Notes under the pieces: generated by a model
The model's database searches: none
What the model was told of the DNA's origin: nothing
The model's input: the letters and a program-made list of their open reading frames with translations, nothing else
Program-made: the position numbers and the translations under genes
Assembly (NCBI GenBank): GCA_017354895.1
Contig: CP071499.1
Coordinates: 1,116,001 to 1,180,000 of the forward strand
DNA: 64,000 nucleotides
Direction of reading: 5' to 3'
Source: Podospora comata
Taxonomy: Eukaryota > Ascomycota > Sordariomycetes > Sordariales > Podosporaceae
Shown: one piece after another, positions 38,301 to 48,748 of the stretch
Position numbering within the stretch: position 1 is the stretch's first letter
How the letters are laid out: the number at the start of each line of letters is the position of its first letter

Positions 38301-39075
38301 CTGTGTAGAGAGGCACGACCTATATTGTTCCCCCCACATTTTAACACGACGAATGTCACCTCCCCACTGCACGATACATTGGGGTCAGCAAAGCCCCCCA
38401 GCCTTCCAATCTGGGTGTGCGTCTTCCAAGAGCGGTCCGACAGAGAACCGCCAGCATTCGTACTTGGCGATATACCCAGGGGGAACCAGGGATTGCCGGC
38501 GGGGGTCTCGATCGAAAACAAGGACTTCTGCCGCCGGGAAGGATGAAGCAAAGTGTAAGCCGAGCGAGCTCGGTGAGGCGCCTCCAGACCGCGTGCTCGG
38601 AATATCGATCGGTGGCAGACCATTGCCATGCCCATGGTGTGTGTGGTCGGAAAAAGGCACCCTACAGCTTTGACAGCTCCGGCAGCGATGCCGTGTCTGT
38701 ATTCGTACACTCAGCAATGATGCGGGATGGATGGATGGCCTTCCCGCAATGATAACTTGCCGGAGCACGACCGAGCCCTCCATCTTTTTTGTCACCAAGG
38801 AGTCCCGTGTTCGGCAAGGTGCGTGTGTGCATTTTTGGCAGCGCGCTGCTGGACAGACGGCTGGAAGGACTGTGAGGCTGACGGCTATTGTGGAGGATGT
38901 GTGTGGTGATGTGCTGACCACGCGGAGGGGGGTGAATCGATACATCAACTGGCAACGGCAGTCAAGCACCTGGAAGAAGGGCGTTTGCCAGCAGCTAGCG
39001 ACGCACCGTTCTGCGTTGGTGCCAAGCAGAGAACCCCGGCACGGCGACTGTGAGTTATTTCTGAAGCATGTTTCA
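35394..39075. promoter_or_regulatory. Cluster of six Ste12-type TGAAACA elements upstream of STE12
   Basis: TGTTTCA lies at 35394, 35919, 35970, 38236 and 39069, and TGAAACA at 37291. TGAAACA is the pheromone response element bound by Ste12 in yeast. The sites are 2.9-6.6 kb from the STE12 start codon. Whether they act on STE12 is inference. Confidence 0.35.
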
Positions 39076-39351
39076 GAAGTGACCAGGTGGGATTCAAAGA
39101 CTGTGGCTGGGCACTGCCCCTCTGCCCCTCCTGCAGAACCAGGGGGAGAGGGGGGGGAAGCGCGTCCGTCTGCGGCACGAATTCGTAAACCGCTCTCCAG
39201 TTGGGTTGGATATCACGGAGGAGCTGGTCTGTCTTGTCCTGCGGGGTGGTGTAAAGTTGATGACTTGGACAGGATAAGGTATCTCGACGTTGACTTGCCT
39301 TGGCGGTGAGGCGGGCGGCGTCGGGCTGGTGAACATCAAGGAAGATGAAAA

Positions 39352-39365
39352 GTCATGATCATGAC
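39352..39365. repeat. 14-bp perfect palindrome
   Basis: GTCATGATCATGAC reads the same on both strands. It lies in noncoding DNA. Confidence 0.85.
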
Positions 39366-40360
39366 GAGTTTCCCAGTTGCCACAACCGAGTGTTGAGGTG
39401 GAAAAGAAGGTGTTCCGTCACACCGGCCCCTTTTCGGTGCGCAACTCCATCAGACTCTTGCTCCCCATCAGGTCTTTGTCTTATTATTAGCCTGGGAAAG
39501 CGCAGTGGTGTGTAGCCGTTTCTGCCAAATATTCGTGATATCAGAGCTGCCGGCAAGCGAAACAAAGGACGACAATGTCCATGTGAGGCGTTCCTGATGT
39601 GGATGGAGCGCTGAGAGAGAGGGCGATTCAGATGCAAATGATACGATTCAAGCTGTAATTCATCACGCTTCCATTTCCCTCGCCGCCTTTGCCGTATGAG
39701 CGCTGACTGTCGTGCAGATGTGTACAGTAAGGTAACAACAGTGGAGGTCCAACAAGTCGTCGGAATAATACCGAGCAACCCATGTCGAGGGCTGGGTAGC
39801 ATCGTAATTAGCTGGGTATTTTTATGAACAGCAATTTGAAGGTCGGGCTAGGTCCAGATGGGCGAGCGACTCAGGCCTCGGCTCTGTGGCTCTGTGGCTC
39901 TGTGGCTCTCTTTCGCGCTCCCACAACCCGTAGCGCCATCCCGCATCCCGCAGCTCATGATGGCCAGTGCTTCTTGCTCTGGAGGAACAAAAGAAATCCA
40001 CGGCGACAAAGGATTGGCTCGAGATCCAACAGATCGGGCGCCACAAGAGATCGAGACAGCAGCTGCCCAATGCCCAATTACAGAGTCATGGAAGTTATGG
40101 GTTCTTCAGCGGCCACTCAAGACATTCTGAAAGACAAGAAGAAGAAGAGAGATCCGAGATCTACATCCCTAGCAATGAGCTTACCTTACCTGCCAAAAAT
40201 ATATACGTACATATGATCGGTCGATAAGAGGCTGGTTGCCACTTTGAGCCCAGAACGACAGCCATGCTGAAGACTGCGCTCACGCCACCAGCATCATTTC
40301 CCAATGCTGCACCGGTGTGGCTTGTTTGGTCCCGGTCGTGCTTATGAAGACAGGTGTAGG

Positions 40361-40399
40361 AACAACAACAACAACAACAACAGCAACAACAACAACAAC
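40361..40399. repeat. (AAC)n microsatellite
   Basis: A 39-bp run of AAC/CAA units with one interruption (CAG), in noncoding DNA. Confidence 0.85.
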
Positions 40400-40875
40400 G
40401 GCTGCTTAGTGGACTCCGTAGCTGCTGTTGAGCACGCACTGGCTGACAACTCTCGCGCCTCTCTCTCTGTTCGGATCCCATCAACAAACACGAAGGGCTG
40501 CATCTCGGCCGGAGTCAGTGAGGGTCAGGGACGGCGAGTTGACAGTCTGGCAAATGCCAGGAAGCCGAACGCAGGCAGATGACCCTGAGCTCGCAGGGCA
40601 TGGACTTCCCGGCCACGACCCTGGCAACATTCATCGTGGGACCCGATTTTCCAACAAGGGGCAGCCTATCAACACACGAGCCCTCGAGTCGCCCACCTTT
40701 TTCTTGGCTTGATCTCGCTGAACCTCTGTTTACTAGAACCACGCCTCCCCGCCTCTCCTCCCACCAACACCCGCCGCCTCTTCCATCCCACCAGCCCTTG
40801 ACCTTTTGGTGAGCCCGCGCCCAAGCCTGCTTGATGGGTGCTGTGCTGTGCGGTCCATTGCTGGCCTGGCTGCCC

Positions 40876-40910
40876 GGTGGTGGTGGTGGTGGTGGTGGTG
40901 GTGGTGGTGG
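40876..40910. repeat. (GGT)n microsatellite
   Basis: About 11-12 GGT units, 1.1 kb before the STE12 start codon. Confidence 0.9.
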
Positions 40911-41820
40911 ACTCCCGCTCTCACTCCCACTTCCCCTTTGGGCAGTCCATGCCAGGACAAGGAAGGGAAGGCAAGGCAAGGGAAGACAGAGGCAGAGCAG
41001 GGTTGTCTGTCTGTTCCTCGCTCTCTCCCATTTCGTAGAGTCCACCCGGGGCCCCGCTACTGCAGCTGCTTGCCATTGGCACTTGGGCCCGTACCACACT
41101 GCGCATTTTAGCACCCTTTTCTCCCCTTGCCTGCGAGCCCACGCACCGATTGGCAGGCACTGCACCGGGTCCCCCCCAAGCGAGCAAAGTGATTAAACCC
41201 CCAGGGTCGCCCGCTCCCCTCCCCTCCGGCCCTCTCTCGCGATCTTTTTTCCAAGACTCTTTTTTTCCACATCCTCCCCCCCCTCCCTTTTTCTTTTCCC
41301 CTTCTCTGGACAGTATCGCGGGAGCTTCCTTTTCCCCTTTCCCACTCTGTCTCCTGTCTACTTTATGCTTGGCTAGTCCTACCAGACCTGTCCAACGAAC
41401 CACTCACATCTGTCTACACGTCCAGTCGCTCGCCCCCGTCTGATTCCCTTCGAGAGACCCCAGAGGTAATCGACCTGCCCCGGACATCAGACATTCCGCG
41501 TCGCAGCCCCCCGCCCATCACCATCGCGCGCACCCGCACCCGATAGCCGCCGGTATTCTTGGGGATCTTTTGATTGGTTTCGTTTCGATAAACCACCCAT
41601 TGTTTCCGAAGCCGTTGCCCTTCCGCTTAGGCCCGGCAAGCGTACGGCACCTCGATCCGCGAACAGCAAGCAAGCACCTCAAGCGAGGGGAATTGGGTTG
41701 GAATTATCCATCGTGTAGAAGAATTTCCTATGTCACGGGCTGGCCTCGGGAACCATCACATCTTTAAAATCACCACGGCATCGCACCTCGAAGGCAGCGC
41801 CTGAATACGACCTGCGCCGG

Positions 41821-41840
41821 CATCATCATCATCATCATCA
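41821..41840. repeat. (ATC)n tract in the STE12 leader
   Basis: Six to seven ATC units, then variant CAC units, 130-150 bp upstream of the STE12 start codon. Confidence 0.85.
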
Positions 41841-41972
41841 CCATCACCACACGCATATACATATTTATCGCGCCGACGGCCAAGCCAGTATCGTTTCTTT
41901 CCCTCTTCATCCGGGCACCCCCTGTTCGCAAAGCAACTGTGTTGTTCTTAGTCGACAGGCTTCCCACCCAAA

Positions 41973-44411
41973 ATGTATTCACAGCAAAACGCGGCCATGC
42001 CCGCACCCCAAAAACCAGAGACCTTCATGTTGAGCTCGGAAGCCCAGCAAGCTCTCCCACACGATGCTCAGGTAGCTCTGCAGCAAGTTGATAACCGTGA
42101 GTGGTGATCCCGGATCAGCGCATCTGTCGCGCCACAAGCACTGACACAGTCTGCAGTTAAATACTTTCTTATTTCTGCGCCAGTTGACTGGCAAGCCGAC
42201 CAGTACATTCGCCGCTTTCTTCTCCCAACGGGCGAGTACGTCTCCTGCGTTCTCTGGAACAACCTTTTCCACATCTCCGGCACCGATATCGTAAGATGTC
42301 TCTCGTTCCGCTTCCAGGCCTTTGGCCGTCCAGTAAAGAACTCCAAGAAGTTTGAGGAAGGCATCTTCTCGGATCTGCGAAATCTCAAGTCGGGAACCGA
42401 TGCCTCGCTCGAGGAGCCCAAGAGCCCCTTTTTGGACTTTCTCTACAAGAACAACTGCATCAGGACACAAAAGAAGCAAAAGGTCTTTTACTGGTACAGC
42501 GTTCCCCACGACAGGCTTTTCCTCGATGCTCTCGAAAGAGACCTCAAGAGGGAAAAGATGGGCCAGGAAGCCACCACCGTCGCCGTCAGCGAGCCCGCGC
42601 TCTCGTTCCAGTACGACTCGTCGCAGTCGCTCTATGAGCAGCTCACCAAGGCTCAGCAGGCCAACTCTTCGTCTTTCAACAACGCCCAGCAAGTTTCTTT
42701 TTCTCAGTCCCAGTCCACCTCGCCGGTAATGCGCGCCATGGACTCGATGCCACCGCCACAGATGATCCCTCAGTCGATGGCCCCTTTGGCGGATGGGATG
42801 GACGCCATGGTCCCGTACGGAGCGATGACGATGGCGCCCTCGATGGCCCCCCAGCCAATGATCAAGCGCGAGCCTGAGTATCCCCGTGCTCAGTACAACC
42901 AGAACGGTGTCCCAATTGCCCAGACCCACCAAAGGCACGCTTCCATGCCCGCGTACGGTTTGGAGTACTCTCCTGCGCCCTCATTTGTGTCTTCTCACTT
43001 TGAGGACTACAGCCAAAGGGGCATCTCCTTCGAGCCCTTGACGCCTCCTCAGCAGGCTCTCGGTATTCCCAACGAGCCCGCTTACATTGCCAACGAGGAG
43101 ACCGGTCTCTACAGCGCTATCCCCGACCACATGAATGTTGGGCTCAACGGCATGATGCAGCTCCCACCATCAAACCTCGCTGGGCCATCGTTCTCTCGCC
43201 CGTACGCTGCGAACAACAGCTTCTCTGTGATCGAAGGATCTCCGACGTACAAGCAGAGGAGACGGCGTTCATCCATTCCACCATCCCTGTCGGCCACAAC
43301 TGCTGCGATTGCGACAGCGACCGCTGCTCATCGTCCTTCGGATCTGCGGAGATCCGTCTCTGCGTCCGTTGGTCCCGTTGCTGAGGGTGACGAGTCTGCG
43401 GATAACTCCCCACCGGGCTTGACCTACAGCAACTCTGCTATCTCTCTCAACAGCCAACATCACAGGGAAATGCTCGAAATGTCTCGCCACGGTACTCCGT
43501 TGTCGACAGTTGAGGGCAGCCCTGCGCTCAACCCCGTCAACCTTCAGCAAGATTTCTCGCCACTCAACGGTGATGAGCTCGGCCCTCTGAACGAAAGGCC
43601 AATGATGCAGGGTGCTCCCGGTGTCGTGCGCAGAGCCCGCTCTGCCACGGTCATGGAGCTCGGCCCCTATCCCCAAAAGTCTCACTCCTGCCCCATTCCC
43701 ACATGCGGTCGTCTCTTCAAGAGATTAGAGCACCTCAAACGGTAAGACAGTGTTTTTTTTCTTAACATATCAGCGATGCAAAACCTCCCGTTGCGTTATC
43801 TAACCAAACAAACCTTCCAGACACGTGAGAACCCACACACAAGAAAGACCCTACATCTGCCCTTACTGCAGCAAAGCATTCTCCAGATCAGACAACCTAG
43901 CACAGTATGCCCCCATTCTTTCCTTCATGTATTTTTTCCTTTGTCAGTGGACAAGTGGGAAGAGCAGCAGCAAGTTGTGCAAGTGGCATACCAATACATG
44001 GAAAGATGGCCAAAGGACACATTTCACAGCACAAGCCTCCACGCCGACCACACTCACCAGGGGTATTTTGAAGCATGGACTAACAAGATGTCTCTCTGCA
44101 GGCACAAGCGCACTCATGATCGCGGTGACGGTGTTGATGGCAACTTCAGCTTGTCCGGCGAGGAGGAGGAGCAGTACTCTGGCGAGGACCAACTCGAGTC
44201 TCTCGATGACGCGTCGCCAACCTCGGAGAACGGCTACGTCGCCGGTTCCCTCGACTCGGCTCTTCACAACCACCAAAACCAAAACGGCATGCCACCATCG
44301 AACGGGCCCAACATGCACCAAGCGCCACAGCAATACAACAGCCTTCAGACTCTCAGCATGCCCATGACGATAAGCCACCCTCAGGCCATCAACGCCGGCG
44401 GTATGATGTAA
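41973..44411 (+). CDS. STE12: STE12 homeodomain and C2H2 zinc-finger transcription factor
   Basis: Exons 41973-42096, 42157-43741, 43821-43904 and 44102-44411 give 700 residues. The Ste12 homeodomain-like region covers about residues 41-155 (VDWQADQYIRRFLLPTGEYV, IVRCLSFRFQAFGRPVKNSK, FYWYSVPHDRLFLDALERDL). A long Pro/Gln/Ser-rich middle follows. Two C2H2 fingers sit at C553-x4-C558-x12-H571-x3-H575 and C583-x2-C586-x12-H599-x3-H603. Fungi outside the yeasts keep both the homeodomain and the fingers in Ste12. It acts downstream of the mating/invasive-growth MAP kinase (Fus3/Kss1 type) and controls mating, fruiting-body formation and host penetration. Intron 3 (43905-44101) is unusually long at 197 nt. 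It splits the Gln598 codon just before the two zinc-binding histidines of finger 2, so splicing choice could switch that finger off. The gene is preceded by a 10.7 kb spacer. Confidence 0.95.
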
Positions 44412-46341
44412 ATGTTTGGAATGTGAAACTGTGTGGGATAGTGCTGTACAAAACATAAGGGTCAGGGATGGAACTAGGAGTATTTGGAAGACTTTCTTGG
44501 CAGAAGAGCGGCATGATGGATCTTTTTTTCCTTTTCTTTTTTTTTTTTTGGAATCGGCGGGACATTTTTCTCTTCACCATCTTCTTATCCGCACTTGTTT
44601 GCTGTCGGAGCCCATTTACAACCCACCTTGGCATTTTCTTTTTTTTATCATTTTTTACATCATCTTTGCAAGGGAAGATCTTTCTTGGACACCGAAAAAG
44701 AGCGGTGTATCTTTTTTTATTTATCATTTTTGTTTACCAGTTTTTTTTGTTTTGGTCAAAAACCTTTTCACATTGATGATTGCAATCGACTGTTGATGCA
44801 TTCACGAAGAATAGAGATGGGTGGTGGATTCTGGAAGGAATTTATAGGGAGGAGGGTTTTTAGGAAGGAGGGAGGGAAACAACAATGGAAGGCAGAACGA
44901 GGCACACGCAAAACAAATAACATACACAACTAAACTAACATTTTTATGTATATATATTGGAAGAGAGAGAGAGAGATTTGTTTTGTGGCTGTCTTGTCTG
45001 TTTTTTCCTCTTTGTTTTTCCTCTTTTTTTCTTCTTCTGGTTTGGTTTGGTTGTCTTTGTGTTGTTCTTTTGGTGTGTGAGGGAATTGGAGTTGAAAGAT
45101 ACCAGATGATGTCGGGAGAGTTGAGGAGTGGGGTGGGAGGCAGTTGAATTGAAATGATGATTTGAAGTAGACTTTTTTGCTCGAGTGAGTGACTTGGTAG
45201 ATGTGATATGCTTTCTGGGTGTTTACAATACCACCAAGCTCCCGATGCGAGGTAGGATTGCACAGAGAATTTTGGAGGAAACGATCTTTGCAACGAGGCA
45301 TCGGTATGTAACATCTCACAGTAACACACATATCTTCCATGTCAAAGTGACACATCAAAAACCTATATCACGGTGTCCCAGTAACTCCCAACATGGGTGG
45401 ACGTTTCCACAAACCCATGATGATCAACTTGCAAAGTATCAACATCAATGTTTGGACAACAACCATCTGCATTAAGCGACCCCCAAGACCTATTCTACAG
45501 ACCATATGATCTACACGCCCCAACCCAACCCAACCCAATCAACTACCGACGGCATAACACCACAAGATCTTGAGATGGCCCATCCTGCCCACCAGCCCCC
45601 ATGACCACCAAGGCCAAAGTCCGACCAGCCGGGTAGAACAGCCGGTCCCTGGCGGCCGCTACAAGCACAACCCCAACGGGGAAATGTTCTAGATCCCTTC
45701 CCCCCCCCTGTGGCCCCGTGCCCGTCGTTCGTCGACCTCCTGGCTGGGGGGCATGGCCGCTGCAACAGTCAACCTGCACAACATCCCCCTCCCTTCCCCC
45801 CCCTCCCTCCCGTGAACCAAAACCCAGTCTGCTCAACCCCGAGTTCCAGTCCTTGCCCGCTTGCTTGTTGCTACACCCAAGACAACAAATCCCCCTTCGA
45901 ACCTGAGCCGCACCATATCCCCTCTCCTCTCCCCACCCCTAGCCCCCTTTCCATCCACAAATGCCGTGCCAGTAGGGGTATGGGTACGGTGTCAGGACTC
46001 AAGTTCGGGGTCGGGATATTGAACCTCTGTACAAACTATAAGCAGGCATCCCCGAGGCCCAGCTCCAAAAACATGTTTTGAAACAGGTCGGCCAAGGGGG
46101 GGTGGGAAATCTCTGTTTCAAAATAGCAATCCAGATCTGAGTGCCGCCAAAGTGCATGCTTATCTCAGATAAGCCTTTCGAGAGTCTGGGTAGTATCCCC
46201 TTGTGGGGAGAGAGATACTTGCAGGATCAAAGTTGCCGTGCCCGTGAGATCCCATCAACCAACCCCAATCCAGATTCTCTTCCTTCGAGATGCAAATAAC
46301 CCTGAGAGAGAGAGAGAGTGTGTGTGTGTGTGAGAAAGAAA
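44412..46341. other. 1.9 kb convergent spacer between STE12 and FAF1
   Basis: The first 900 bp are T- and AT-rich and look like a long STE12 3' UTR. No gene was recognised. It contains a perfect 11-bp inverted repeat carrying two Ste12-type elements (46077-46123) and GA/TG runs just beyond the FAF1 stop (46303-46331). Confidence 0.6.
46077..46123. promoter_or_regulatory. Inverted pair of TGAAACA elements (11-bp perfect arms)
   Basis: TTTTGAAACAG (46077-46087) and CTGTTTCAAAA (46113-46123) are exact reverse complements separated by 25 bp of G-rich spacer. Each arm holds the TGAAACA pheromone response element. As DNA it could bind a Ste12 pair; as RNA it could fold into a hairpin. Confidence 0.4.
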
Positions 46342-47451
46342 TCATCTCCTCCACCCTCTCCCACCCCGTCCTCCTCCCCTCCTCGCAGGACCGGGTCTAT
46401 TCAACACCTCCGCCTCCCTTGCACTAATCCTCAGCGTGGCCCCCTTCATCCTCCCCACCCCCGGTGCTCCCACCTCCCTTGGCTCCCCTCTCCCACCACC
46501 TCTCCTCCCCCTCGACGGTTTGCTCTTCTTCACCTCCCTCTCCAGCACAATCCCATTCTCCTTTGCCTCTTTTCTCCGTTTGGCCTCCTTCGCCGTGGCA
46601 TGGCTCACAATCCCCTTCCTCATCGCCATGGGCATCTTAGCCTGACCCAAGATGCTGTCCTTGGCCCCCAGCGCCTGGAATCTCATATCGGTAGTCTTCT
46701 TCGCGGTGCGCCCGGCGGCGAAGGAGCGCGTGTTGGCGGCGGTTTCTGCGGCGGCGCTGGACTGCCAGTGGGAGGCGTTGCCGCCGGCGGCGGAGAGGAT
46801 GTGGGACTCGGCGATGAGGCGCTGGAGGGCGAGATCGTTCGCCAGAAAGGCGGCGCTGTCTTCGGCTTGGGACTCGTCGGCCTTTTTCTTTTTTGGGTTG
46901 GGGGTGTCGGACTGTGCCGCAGATGTGTGGCTTGGTGGACGGGAGGACTATTTTACCTCGTTGGTGAGTATTTGTGCAGTGAAGTGAATTGACAAAAGAC
47001 GTACGAGGTAGGCTTTGAGCTCTTTTTTGCTCATGAGGGAGGTTATCGCGGTTGAGGAAGGGTCTTGACTGTAGTCGACCACCTCTACGACGTGGGATTC
47101 TCCTTTTTCTTCCGAGTCTGCTACGCCTCTGGTTAGCACTTGGTGGTCTTGCCAAATGCGATTGTGACAGGTCGGCGTACCGTCTTCCTCTTCCTCTTCG
47201 CTAGAGACACCATCCCAGGATTCGGCATCGGATTCGTCGCTGTCAAAGTCGCTGTCGTCTTCTTCTTCTTCTTCTTCTTCGTCATCCTCATCCTCATCGC
47301 GGGCCTGTCTCTTGGATGGTGGAGCGGCGCATGGGGCGATGCCAGCGGGCATCTTGAATCGAGCCTCAAAGTGCCGTCTGAGGGCTTCTTGGGCGTCCAC
47401 CACGTCCTCTTCGGCGGGAGGCGCCTTTCGTTTTCCTAGTGCGCTTGGCAT
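46342..47451 (-). CDS. FAF1: FAF1/C1orf131-type 40S assembly factor (DUF4602 family)
   Basis: Exons 47451-47181, 47120-47005 and 46947-46342 give 330 residues. The N-terminus (MPSALGKRK...ALRRHFEARF) resembles the start of yeast Faf1. It is followed by a bipartite nuclear signal and a long Glu/Asp run at about residues 53-90, encoded by a TCT/TCC-rich tract. The C-terminal half (MRFQALGAKDSILGQ, MAMRKGIVSHATAKEAKRRK, ENGIVL) is the conserved DUF4602 core, ending in an Arg/Gly-rich tail. Faf1 and C1orf131 act in the small-subunit processome during early 18S pre-rRNA maturation in the nucleolus. Intron 1 (47121-47180) is 60 nt, stop-free and a multiple of three, so a retained form would add 20 residues. 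Intron 2 (46948-47004) contains stops. The gene is head to head with HIS6. Confidence 0.8.
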
Positions 47452-47785
47452 TTTTGCGATTGAGATTTGTGAGGTGCGTGTTGGTGGTGAATTGCAAGGT
47501 GGGATGGGAGCTCTTGACCAAAAATTTCGGGGAGCTTTGCGGTAGCAGAACCTCGATGGCTTTCCTTATCTTATCTGTTACCATCTTTCGTACCATTTGC
47601 GTAAATTCCACATTAACCACCGCAAATTGGATGAAATACCGTGTATTCACATCACCCCTCCGAACAATTCCTCACCCACTCCCTCATCGTTTACTCACTC
47701 ACTCACACTCAAAAGCTACCCCGCCAAAACATTCACTCACCTACCCACCCCCTTTTTCACCCCCTATTCCTCCCTCACCACCAAC
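47452..47785. promoter_or_regulatory. Divergent promoter of FAF1 and HIS6
   Basis: 334 bp between the two start codons. It contains adjacent GATA-type sites (CTTATCTTATCTG, 47565-47577), which could bind AREA-type nitrogen regulators. I saw no exact TGACTCA/TGAGTCA cross-pathway-control element. The nearest matches are TGAGTGA units in the ACTC-rich run around 47695-47710. Confidence 0.5.
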
Positions 47786-48643
47786 ATGACCCGTTTCCGC
47801 CCCTGCATAGACCTCCACTCAGGCCAAGTCAAACAAATCGTCGGCGGCACCCTCGACTCCAAAACCACCTCCCTCCTCACCAACTTTATCTCCCCCCACC
47901 CCCCATCTTACTTCTCCAAGCTCTACAAAGAAAATGACCTCCACGGCGCCCACGTCATCATGCTCGGGCCCGGCAACCGCACAGCAGCCATCGAGTCCCT
48001 AGCCGCCTGGCCCAACAACCTCCAAATCGGCGGCGGCATCAACGAGACCAACGCCCAGGAGTGGATCAACCTCGGGGCCTCAAAAGTGATCATCACATCC
48101 TACCTCTTTCCCAACGGGACTTTCTCCCAGGAGAGACTAGACAAAGTCCTTGTTGCGCTTGGTGGGGACAAGGAGAAGCTGGTGATTGATCTGAGCTGCA
48201 GGAGGAAGGGCGAGGACAGGTGGTTTGTTGCCATGGATAAGTGGCAGACAATCACAGATATGGAGGTTTGTGAAGGTGAGTCTTTCTTCTCCCTCTTTTC
48301 GGTACTGAAAAAGGCGGAAGGAAGAAGGAACAATGGCAAACTGACGGTGAGAAAAACAGAATCCATCAGACAGCTCGAGCCGTATTGCTCAGAGTTCCTC
48401 ATCCACGCTGCCGACAACGAAGGCCTGCAGCGTGGCATTGATGAAAAGCTGGTGGAAAACCTGGCCAGGTGGTGCAGTATCCCCGTTACATACGCTGGCG
48501 GCGGTAGGAATCTGGATGATCTGGAGATGGTCAAGAAGCTCAGCAACGGGAAAGTGGACCTAACAATCGGCAGCGCCCTGGATTGCTTCGGCGGGAGCGG
48601 TGTCACGCTGCAAGAGTGCGTTGAATGGAATAAAAAGCAGTAA
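47786..48643 (+). CDS. HIS6: HisA/HIS6 phosphoribosyl-formimino-AICAR ribotide isomerase
   Basis: Exons 47786-48275 and 48360-48643 give 257 residues, close to yeast His6. The protein is a beta/alpha barrel with the N-terminal catalytic-site motif PCIDLHSGQVKQIVGG, LQIGGGINE, FLIHAADNEGLQRGID, and the second phosphate loop TYAGGGRN. It catalyses the fourth step of histidine synthesis, the Amadori rearrangement of ProFAR to PRFAR, in the cytosol. The 84-nt intron (48276-48359, GTGAGT...CTGAC...ACAG) is stop-free and a multiple of three, so naive translation reads straight through it. Homology across the junction (DMEVCE|ESIRQL) supports removal. The start is the first ATG giving the conserved MTRFRPCIDLHSG. 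Confidence 0.95.
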   Translation: MTRFRPCIDLHSGQVKQIVGGTLDSKTTSLLTNFISPHPPSYFSKLYKENDLHGAHVIMLGPGNRTAAIESLAAWPNNLQIGGGINETNAQEWINLGASKVIITSYLFPNGTFSQERLDKVLVALGGDKEKLVIDLSCRRKGEDRWFVAMDKWQTITDMEVCEGESFFSLFSVLKKAEGRRNNGKLTVRKTESIRQLEPYCSEFLIHAADNEGLQRGIDEKLVENLARWCSIPVTYAGGGRNLDDLEMVKKLSNGKVDLTIGSALDCFGGSGVTLQECVEWNKKQ

Positions 48644-48748
48644 AAATGATGCAACAAGTGAAAAAATAAAAGAAGGGCATGTTGTTCCCAATGCGTATTT
48701 TTGGCGCTAACAATGGACTTGAATAACTATTAACACTGTCCAACACGA

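Larger units (their letters stand above)
31279..41972. other. 10.7 kb gene-poor region upstream of STE12
   Basis: No coding gene, tRNA or recognisable transposon was found. The part from 31776 to 33543 has no open frame of 60 codons or more on either strand and is AT-richer. The rest has only scattered, unconserved frames. Contents include (CCG)n near 34293-34312, a GGCT run near 37098-37113, (AGC)n near 37975-37993, (AAC)n at 40361-40399, (GGT)n at 40876-40910, (ATC)n at 41821-41840, six TGAAACA/TGTTTCA sites (35394-39075) and a 14-bp palindrome (39352-39365). The pyrimidine-rich stretch from about 41.2 kb probably belongs to the STE12 5' leader. Confidence 0.55.

Noticed and set aside
43825-44367. 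180-codon frame read as a separate gene inside STE12
   Set aside because: It is STE12 exon 3 read through the unspliced intron 3. It is treated as a possible retained-intron isoform, not as its own gene.
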